Assembly (NCBI GenBank): GCA_964579765.1
Contig: CAZOIK010000426.1
Location: forward strand, 1-5,192
DNA length: 5,192 nt
Direction: 5' to 3'
Source of the DNA: DATNBT01 sp964579765
GTDB lineage: Bacteria; Acidobacteriota; Vicinamibacteria; Vicinamibacterales; CAVVIG01
This document shows positions 1 through 4,804 of the stretch, in pieces (within the stretch, counting starts at the first letter, position 1; the number at the start of each line of letters is the position of its first letter). Below the pieces are notes generated by a model. The model was given only the letters and a program-made list of their open reading frames with translations, was not told the origin of the DNA and did no database searches. Position numbers and translations under genes: made by a program.

Positions 1-112
1 AGTGGACGCCGGCAAGGGGATGGACAGGATCGGCGTGACGATCACCGATCCCCGCGGCAAGATCGTGTTGAGCGTTCCGGTGTCGCTGCTGACCAGCGGC
101 AGCATTCAATAG
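1..112 (+). CDS. 3' end of a protein of unknown function (partial)
   Basis: Only the last 36 codons are in the window, read from base 2 and ending at a TAG at 110-112. Nearly every third codon position is G or C, matching the coding bias of the other genes, so this is very probably a real C-terminus. The visible tail includes MDRIGVTITDPRGKIVLSVP and reads as two short beta strands joined by a turn (TDPRGK), ending in LLTSGSIQ, as in the last strands of a beta-sandwich or other extracytoplasmic domain. No diagnostic motif is present and I do not recognise the family. It converges with the minus-strand gene that ends at 123, with only 10 bases between the stop codons and no clear terminator in the gap. 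Confidence 0.7.
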   Translation, partial: VDAGKGMDRIGVTITDPRGKIVLSVPVSLLTSGSIQ

Positions 113-122
113 GCACGCACGC

Positions 123-1025
123 TCAACGGGCGGGCGGCGCGCCGCAGCCGGTCGTGCACGGCGAAGGCGGCGTGTACGACGCGCGGATCTTCTTGCGGTA
201 GTCAGGATAGAGCGTCTCCGGCTCGCCAAGCACGGCTTCGCGCGGCAGATGGAAGCGCGTCGTCATCTCGCCGACGAACGGGTTTTTCTCGGGCTCGTAG
301 TGCGGGACACCTTCGCCTGCGCGGCGGCCTTCGTACGTGACGACGCACGGCGGGCCGGTCGGCGCGATTGGCGTCGGCGAGAGCACGAAGCTCTTCGACA
401 CGATTTCGGGCTCGGCGAGAAAGATCGGATCCTCGATGACGGCGACGACGGTGAGGACGTCGCCGTGGCGGAAGAAATAGGACGTCAGCGTCGCCTCGTC
501 GCTCGTCGGCGGCCCGTTCTTGCGCAGCAGGCCGGCCTTCATGTGCGTCGTGTGCGTGACGAGCGTGTCGCCGTCCCACTCGCCGGTCGTGAAGCCCTCG
601 CGCGTGTGCGCGGCGTTCTTCGACGGATGCGGCCGGCCGTCCATCCAGATCGTCATCTCCGGCCGATCCTCCCAGGCGCCGATCGTGTAGGAAATGGTCC
701 GGCCCTTCACCGGCTCGGTCGTGCTCCAGATGCGCAGCCCGAACGGCCCCTGCACGAAGTAATACGGCGGCCAGCCCGCGCACTGCCGCTCGGCCATCGA
801 GAGCTGCGACTCGTTGTAGCTGAGCGCGCGCAGCCGGCCCTCCTCGGTGAGCGGCAGGCCGACGTAGTCCACGGGGTAGGAATCGCGCGAGATGTCTTCC
901 GTGTTGCGCACGGCCCACGAGCCGACGAGATCGAACTCCGCGAAGGCGGATCGGCCGATCGAGACGGCGGCGACGAGCGCGAGCGCCACGCGAACGGCGC
1001 GGCGCGTTACCACGTGGCTGAGCAT
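123..1025 (-). CDS. Exported conserved protein of unknown function, second of a tandem paralogue pair
   Basis: A 300-residue protein. It opens with a classical signal peptide: basic residues at 8-12 (RRAVR), a hydrophobic core at about 13-22 and a likely cleavage after AFA at 27-29, so the mature protein should be periplasmic or secreted. The mature part begins FDLVGSW and has few charged clusters, fitting a mainly beta fold. Landmarks are DYVGLPLTEEG (53-63), CAGWPPYYF (82-90), an HTREGFTTGEWDGDTLV stretch (140-156), KAGLLRKNG (163-171) and VIEDPIFLAEPEI (196-208). Cysteines are at 82, 227, 290 and 294. The same landmarks occur in the gene just upstream, so the two are paralogues. I recall similar proteins of unknown function from Acidobacteriota but cannot assign an activity. 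The ATG at 1025 was chosen because the signal peptide follows at once; an in-frame ATG at 1040 would add five residues (MGSHA). The open frame continues upstream to 1772 antisense-free but out of frame with the neighbouring gene, and that extension is not coding. The start lies inside the preceding gene, so translation is probably coupled. Confidence 0.85.
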   Translation of the reverse strand: MLSHVVTRRAVRVALALVAAVSIGRSAFAEFDLVGSWAVRNTEDISRDSYPVDYVGLPLTEEGRLRALSYNESQLSMAERQCAGWPPYYFVQGPFGLRIWSTTEPVKGRTISYTIGAWEDRPEMTIWMDGRPHPSKNAAHTREGFTTGEWDGDTLVTHTTHMKAGLLRKNGPPTSDEATLTSYFFRHGDVLTVVAVIEDPIFLAEPEIVSKSFVLSPTPIAPTGPPCVVTYEGRRAGEGVPHYEPEKNPFVGEMTTRFHLPREAVLGEPETLYPDYRKKIRASYTPPSPCTTGCGAPPAR

Positions 1026-1756
1026 GGCGTGGGATCCCATCTGGAGCCGTCGGCTTCCTTCTTGAACTGCGAGCTGACGATGAACGGCTGCGCGAGATAG
1101 CGCGGGTCCTCGACGACCGTCGTCACGACGAGGAGGGGAGACGCGCTGCCGGGCGCGGCGAGGTCGAAGTAGTCGGTGACCTTCGCCTGGGCGCTGTACG
1201 GCACGCCGTTCTTGCGCAGGTAGCCTGCGCGGAGGTTGGTGGTGACGACGGTGAGCGAGCCGCGCGGCGTCGGTCCGGCCGCGCGCTGCCACGTCGCGAC
1301 CGAGTCGCCCTGCCACGTCGGCGGATGCGGCCGCGTTGGCGCAGCCGCGGCGCCGAAGCGGAACAGGCGCGTCTGCATCCCGGCATCCGTGTCGAGCCGT
1401 AGCGTCTCCTCGTCCTGCCATGTGACGTGGATGCGGCCAGGCACCCGCATGATCGCGGCCGCGCCGTACGACTTGCACTGTGTGCCGGCGGCTTCGTCCT
1501 TTGCCGGATCCCACGCGTTGACGATCTGCAGCGCCTCGCGCGTGATCGGCACGCCGGTGTAATCGCCCTTGCGCGGCGTCACCATGCGGAAGCGCCAGTC
1601 CTCGGTGACGAACGACACCCAGTAGCCGGTGAGATCGACGGGCGCGGAGGCCTTCGCCGTCGGCGGCGGCGCGGGGCGAGGCGCCTGTGCGCGCGCGCCC
1701 GTTCCACTGGCGATCGTCACAATTGCCGATGCGATCGCGACCCGTGTCACCCTCAT
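1007..1756 (-). CDS. Exported conserved protein of unknown function, first of a tandem paralogue pair
   Basis: A 249-residue protein with an N-terminal signal peptide: MRVTR, a hydrophobic core to about residue 17, and a likely cleavage after ARA (21-23). A proline/alanine-rich linker (25-40) follows, then a domain beginning VDLTGYWVS. Recognisable blocks are TEDWRFRMVTP (51-61), KGDYTGVPITREA (63-75), CKSYGAAAIMRVPGRIHVTW (94-113), TDAGMQTRLFRFG (123-135), GYLRKNGVPYS (178-188) and VVEDPRYLAQPFIVSS (214-229). Several match the downstream gene, notably LRKNG and (V/I)EDP-x-x-LA, which supports a shared fold and a duplication. I recall the TEDWRFRM / GRIHVTW type as common in Acidobacteriota, without a known function. 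The ATG at 1756 is supported by a purine-rich ribosome binding site and by the signal peptide. The gene follows the MBL-fold gene after 72 bases and overlaps its downstream paralogue by 19 bases. A role in the envelope, such as binding or turnover of a substrate, is a guess only. Confidence 0.87.
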   Translation of the reverse strand: MRVTRVAIASAIVTIASGTGARAQAPRPAPPPTAKASAPVDLTGYWVSFVTEDWRFRMVTPRKGDYTGVPITREALQIVNAWDPAKDEAAGTQCKSYGAAAIMRVPGRIHVTWQDEETLRLDTDAGMQTRLFRFGAAAAPTRPHPPTWQGDSVATWQRAAGPTPRGSLTVVTTNLRAGYLRKNGVPYSAQAKVTDYFDLAAPGSASPLLVVTTVVEDPRYLAQPFIVSSQFKKEADGSRWDPTPCSATW

Positions 1757-1761
1757 GACAT

Positions 1762-1770
1762 CTTCTTTCC
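1762..1770 (-). promoter_or_regulatory. Ribosome binding site of the first paralogue
   Basis: On the minus strand, GGAAAGAAG ends five bases before the ATG at 1756. It is a purine run of Shine-Dalgarno type at normal spacing and it supports this start. An earlier ATG directly after it (ATGTCATGA) reads only two codons before a stop in its own frame, and that stop codon overlaps the real start region. Confidence 0.55.
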
Positions 1771-1776
1771 ACTGGC

Positions 1777-1790
1777 GGCGGGGCCCCGCC
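1777..1790. repeat. 14-bp perfect GC-only palindrome in the intergenic gap
   Basis: GGCGGGGCCCCGCC is its own reverse complement and lies in the 72-base gap between the MBL-fold gene and the first secreted paralogue, seven bases upstream of the ribosome binding site. As RNA it could fold as a five-pair GC stem with a four-base loop. No U-run follows on either strand, so a classical intrinsic terminator is not supported. It could be a dyad for a regulator, an RNA processing or stability element, or chance in GC-rich DNA. Confidence 0.3.
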
Positions 1791-1808
1791 CCCGCCGCGA
1801 ACTGACGC

Positions 1809-1823
1809 CGCGCCGCAGGCGCG
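1809..1823 (-). other. Small perfect hairpin just after the MBL-fold gene
   Basis: CGCGCC-GCA-GGCGCG (plus-strand sense) forms a six-pair GC stem with a three-base loop, five bases downstream of the MBL-fold stop codon. There is no T-run after it on the minus strand, so it is at most a weak pause, attenuator or 3'-end protection site. It could allow lower expression of the two downstream genes, but that is inference. Confidence 0.25.
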
Positions 1824-1828
1824 TACCC

Positions 1829-2785
1829 TTACTTGACAGTCCGGTAGATCGCCTCGACCAGCGCGTCACTGTTGCCGTAGCGGCCGACGTAGCCGCGCGC
1901 GGGTGTGGACGCGCGGACCTGCTCGAGCGTCATGCCGGCGGCTTTCTGCCCGCGCACGCGATCGCGCACGATCGCCAGCATGTCGCGGACGTCGGCGGCG
2001 TCGAGCTGATCGCACAGCCGACCGTGTCCCGGGACGACGATGGTGCCGGCGTCGCGCGAGACGATCGGCACCGACGGAATCGCGAGATCGACCAGCTGCG
2101 TGAGCGCCGCGACTTCGCCGTCCACCGTCCCGCCGTGCGCGACGTCGATGGCGGGGAAGCGCGTCGTGTCGAGGACGTCGCCGGCCATCACGACGTCGGA
2201 GCGGCGGAAGAACACCATGACGTCGCCGTCGGTGTGCGCCGACGGCGGATGCAGGATCTCGATGCCCTCGCCGTTCAAATACATCGTCTTCCGCGCGTCG
2301 TCGAATGTCTCGGTCGGCCAGGCGCCGGCCGGCATCGCCGGCGCGCCGTTGGACGGCATGCTGATCCGCTGGAGCACGCGCTCGGCGGAGAGAATCGACG
2401 CGACGCCGCCGAGGAAATTGCCCGGGAGGCCGATCGATCCGGGCGCGGTGAAGAGCGTCTGCCCCGCCTTCGACAGCGTCTCGTTGCCGCCGACGTGATC
2501 CGCGTCGCCGGTCGTGTCGATGACATAGCGAATCGGCTGCGGCGTGAGCGTTTTGACGATCTCCACGACTTCGGCCGCGCGCGCGCCGTCGCCGGCATCG
2601 ACGACGACCACGCCGTCTTCGCCGATCTGCACGCCGATGTTGGCGCCGGCGCCGAAAATCACGTAGAAGTTCGGCCGAAGCTGCAGTGTCTCGAGGCCGT
2701 TCGGCGCCTCGGCGGCCCGTACGAATGCCGCCAGGCCAAGCGCCGTCGCGGCGGTGAGCGCGAGCGCGAACCCGGCGCGTGTCAT
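1829..2785 (-). CDS. Exported metallo-beta-lactamase-fold protein with a degenerate zinc motif
   Basis: A 318-residue protein with a signal peptide (MTRAG, hydrophobic 6-21, probable cleavage near VRA/AEA at 22-27). The rest follows the MBL-fold order: NFYVIFGAGANIGVQIGEDG (39-58), the strand-turn VVVVDAGDG (59-67), the first metal motif region at 91-100, AHTDGD (183-188) with His184, AGDVLDTTRFP (201-211) with Asp203, and VPGHG (251-255) with His254. In the family the first motif is usually H-x-H-x-D-H; here it reads T92-G-D94-A-D96-H97, so two of the usual zinc-1 ligands are replaced by Thr and Asp while Asp96, His97, His184, Asp203 and His254 remain. It may bind a single metal, use Asp94 as a ligand, or be catalytically altered. 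The substrate is unknown; beta-lactamase activity should not be assumed. The gene starts 13 bases after the citryl-CoA lyase-type gene, with AGGTAG nine bases before the ATG, suggesting co-transcription. Confidence 0.9.
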   Translation of the reverse strand: MTRAGFALALTAATALGLAAFVRAAEAPNGLETLQLRPNFYVIFGAGANIGVQIGEDGVVVVDAGDGARAAEVVEIVKTLTPQPIRYVIDTTGDADHVGGNETLSKAGQTLFTAPGSIGLPGNFLGGVASILSAERVLQRISMPSNGAPAMPAGAWPTETFDDARKTMYLNGEGIEILHPPSAHTDGDVMVFFRRSDVVMAGDVLDTTRFPAIDVAHGGTVDGEVAALTQLVDLAIPSVPIVSRDAGTIVVPGHGRLCDQLDAADVRDMLAIVRDRVRGQKAAGMTLEQVRASTPARGYVGRYGNSDALVEAIYRTVK

Positions 2786-2798
2786 GGCGGGATTCTAC

Positions 2799-3602
2799 CT
2801 ATTTGCGGCGCTCCGGCAGCCGCCGTTCCCTGGCGCCGTCGTAGCGGTGATCCTTGGGATCGATCTGCCGCATCGCGGCCTGCCGCGCGCGCTCTTCGTG
2901 CGCGTGGGCGATGAGCCCCGGGAGGCGCGACACCAGGAAGACGGCGTTGCCGAGGTCGTACGCAAAGCCGAGATCGGCCGTCACCGCCGCAATCGCGCCG
3001 TCCACGTTCACCGGCAGCTGCCGGCCGAAGTCGGCGGACCGCCGATCGAGGACGCGTTCGAGCGTCCGGATCAGGCGGATGTGCTCGCCTTCGAGCTCGA
3101 GCTCGAGGGCCATCTGAAACAGCCGGCCCGCGCGCGGATCGCGCGTGTGGATGCGATGCCCGAAGCCGGGCGGCGCTTCGCGCGAACGCAGGCAGTCGTC
3201 CACGAGGGCGTCGGCGGCCTGCTGCAGCGACTTGCCGGCGCGCGTCATCGCCAGGCCCGAGTCGAGGAAGCGCATGCACGACTCGATGTCGCCGCCGTGG
3301 CGCGGGCCGAACGCGAGCACGCCGGCGGCCACCGAGTCTTTGAGCGGCGCGCCGGACGTCGCGACGTTGCGCGCGGCGAGCGTCGAGGGCGGCATCACGC
3401 CGTGGTCGATGGACGACACGAGAATCGCGTCGAACATCTTGCCGATCGAGGGCGTCGGCAGCTCGCCCATCAGCAGCAGGTAGACCGCCTCGGCGAACGT
3501 GAGGCGGCCCATCATCTCGTCGAGCGGATAGCCGCGCACGAGAATCTTGTCGGGCGCAATCGAGGTCAGCGACGTCTGCCAGCGTTCGTCACGGGTGCTC
3601 AT
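2799..3602 (-). CDS. Citryl-CoA lyase-type short citrate synthase-family protein
   Basis: A 267-residue cytoplasmic protein with no signal peptide. Citrate synthase-family landmarks appear in order: VRGYPLDEMMGRLTFAEAVY (22-41), SSIDHG (63-68, His67), GPRHGG (99-104, His102), PPGFGHR (144-150, His149 and Arg150), and LPVNVDGAIAAV (196-207, Asp201). His102, His149 and Asp201 match the His-His-Asp catalytic residues of the family. The C-terminus QIDPKDHRYDG (246-256) is of the lyase type. Full citrate synthases are usually about 370-440 residues; this length fits stand-alone citryl-CoA lyases, which split citryl-CoA into acetyl-CoA and oxaloacetate. No citryl-CoA synthetase or citrate lyase subunit is in the window, so the substrate is open: citryl-CoA, a related acyl-CoA, or the reverse condensation. 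GAGGA sits four bases before the ATG and supports the start. It follows upp by 28 bases and precedes the MBL-fold gene by 13, consistent with an operon. Confidence 0.82.
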   Translation of the reverse strand: MSTRDERWQTSLTSIAPDKILVRGYPLDEMMGRLTFAEAVYLLLMGELPTPSIGKMFDAILVSSIDHGVMPPSTLAARNVATSGAPLKDSVAAGVLAFGPRHGGDIESCMRFLDSGLAMTRAGKSLQQAADALVDDCLRSREAPPGFGHRIHTRDPRAGRLFQMALELELEGEHIRLIRTLERVLDRRSADFGRQLPVNVDGAIAAVTADLGFAYDLGNAVFLVSRLPGLIAHAHEERARQAAMRQIDPKDHRYDGARERRLPERRK

Positions 3603-3630
3603 CAGGTCCTCGTCGCGAGAAGACGGATTG

Positions 3631-4254
3631 CTACAGCGTGCCGTACAGGCGATCCCCGAAATCGCCGAGCCCGGGGACGATGTATTTGCGCGCGTCGAGA
3701 TGGCTGTCCACGACCGGCGTGTAGATCGCGACGTCCGGATGCGCGCGCTCCACGAGCGCGACGCCCTCGGGCGCGGCGACGATGCACACGATGCGCACGC
3801 GCGTCGCGCCCGCCGCGCGCAGCAGGTCGAGCGCCGCCGACGCGCTGCCGCCGGTCGCCAGCATGGGGTCGATCATCAGGACATAGCTGTCGGCCAGCCC
3901 GCTCGGCAGCTTCGAGTAGTACTGCGACGCGACGGCGGTCCGCTCGTCGCGCTGCAGGCCGATGTAGCCGACGCGGGCCGTCGGGACGAGCTCGAGCACG
4001 GCCTCGAGCATCCCGAGGCCGGCGCGCAGGACCGGCACGACCACCACGTCGGCCGCGACGCGGCGCGCGTCGGCCGGGCCGAGCGGCGTCTCGACGCGCG
4101 CGTTGGCGGTCGGCACGTCGCGCAGCGCCTCGGCCGCGAGCAGCACGCTGATGCGCCGCGCCAGCAGCCGGAACGCGTCGGGCCGCGTCGTCTTGTCGCG
4201 CAGCTGCGCGAGCGTGTCGTGCACGAGCGGGTGAGCGATCAGGTGGAGCGCCAC
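3631..4254 (-). CDS. upp: Uracil phosphoribosyltransferase
   Basis: A 207-residue cytosolic enzyme that converts uracil and PRPP to UMP and diphosphate in pyrimidine salvage. The length is the family norm (about 208). Diagnostic parts are the N-terminal HLIAHPLVHDTLAQLRDK (4-21), PVLRAGLGM (74-82), YIGLQRDE (97-104), the PRPP-binding loop MIDPMLATGGS (127-137), and the C-terminal uracil-site segment YIVPGLGDFGDRLYGT (191-206). All key parts look intact. The start is a GTG at 4254; it gives the standard family N-terminus, and an upstream GAGG lies about 12 bases away, a rather long spacing. The gene follows hpt by 21 bases. Two salvage phosphoribosyltransferases in tandem point to a base-salvage operon head. 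Confidence 0.96.
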   Translation of the reverse strand: MALHLIAHPLVHDTLAQLRDKTTRPDAFRLLARRISVLLAAEALRDVPTANARVETPLGPADARRVAADVVVVPVLRAGLGMLEAVLELVPTARVGYIGLQRDERTAVASQYYSKLPSGLADSYVLMIDPMLATGGSASAALDLLRAAGATRVRIVCIVAAPEGVALVERAHPDVAIYTPVVDSHLDARKYIVPGLGDFGDRLYGTL

Positions 4255-4275
4255 GTGGAGTCCGGGCCTCGTATG

Positions 4276-4788
4276 TTAGCCGACGACGGCGATGTACGGC
4301 AGGTTGCGGTACTGCTCGGCGTAGTCGAGGCCGTAGCCCACGACGAACCGGTCTTCGATCGTGAAACCGACGTACTCGACCGGCACCTCGACGCGGCGCC
4401 GCGACGGCTTGTTCAGCAGGCACGCCGTGCGCAGCGTCTTCGGATTGCGGGCGCGCAGCACGCCGCGCAGATAGTGCAGCGTGAGGCCGGAATCGACGAT
4501 GTCCTCGACGATGACGACGTGGCGGCCGTCGAGCGTCACGTCGAGGTCTTTCACCAGCCGCACCTCGCCCGACGTCGTCGTGCCGGCGGCATAGCTCGAC
4601 GTCGCCATGAAGTCGAGCGAGACCTGGCCGGGGATGCGGCGCACGAGATCGGACATGAAGACGAACGCGCCCTTCAGCACGGCGACCAGGTGGAGGTCGT
4701 CGGGGAAGTCGCGGCGGATCTCGCTCGCCATCTCGGCGACGCGCGCCTGAATCTGCTGTTCCGAAATCAGGATGTCCCGTGGGATCAT
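4276..4788 (-). CDS. hpt: Hypoxanthine(-guanine) phosphoribosyltransferase
   Basis: A 170-residue cytosolic purine salvage enzyme that joins hypoxanthine, and probably guanine, to PRPP to give IMP or GMP. Family landmarks in order: IPRDILISEQQIQARVAEM (2-20), VAVLKGAFVFMSDL (35-48), DFMATSSY (59-66), the acidic PRPP motif VIVEDIVDSGLTL (92-104), and VGFTIEDRFVVGYGLDYAEQ (140-159) followed by YRNLPYI. Length is near the family's usual 175-185 residues. The open frame extends upstream to 4932, but that stretch has no family similarity and lies antisense to the divergent gene, so the ATG at 4788 is chosen; AAGGG sits five bases before it. It is the first gene of the minus-strand cluster. Only 16 bases separate its start codon from that of the divergent RpiB-like gene, so its promoter must lie inside that gene's coding sequence. 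Confidence 0.96.
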   Translation of the reverse strand: MIPRDILISEQQIQARVAEMASEIRRDFPDDLHLVAVLKGAFVFMSDLVRRIPGQVSLDFMATSSYAAGTTTSGEVRLVKDLDVTLDGRHVVIVEDIVDSGLTLHYLRGVLRARNPKTLRTACLLNKPSRRRVEVPVEYVGFTIEDRFVVGYGLDYAEQYRNLPYIAVVG

Positions 4789-4804
4789 AGGGGCCCTTGG
4801 GGCG
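4789..4804. promoter_or_regulatory. 16-bp divergent intergenic region with opposed ribosome binding sites
   Basis: This is the whole space between the start codons of hpt (leftward) and the RpiB-like gene (rightward). It reads AGGGGCCCTTGGGGCG. The minus strand offers AAGGG five bases before the hpt ATG; the plus strand offers GGGG two bases, or AGGGG eleven bases, before the rightward ATG. There is no room for a promoter on either side, so both transcripts must begin within the opposite coding sequence and their 5' ends should overlap. Confidence 0.6.

Noticed and set aside
134..145. Perfect 12-bp palindrome GCGGCGCGCCGC near the convergent gene ends, considered as a bidirectional terminator.
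   Set aside because: It lies within the last codons of the second paralogue, has no T-run on either side, and such GC palindromes arise easily in this composition.
1030..1039. Palindrome TGGGATCCCA just upstream of the second paralogue's start, considered as an operator.
   Set aside because: It is inside the coding sequence of the first paralogue (codons for WDP) and is too short to support a regulatory claim.
1026..1772. The frame of the second paralogue stays open upstream to 1772, giving an apparent 549-residue protein.
   Set aside because: The added part is arginine-rich low-complexity sequence in a shifted frame of the first paralogue, which has its own signal peptide, motifs and ribosome binding site. 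The real start is marked by the signal peptide at 1025.
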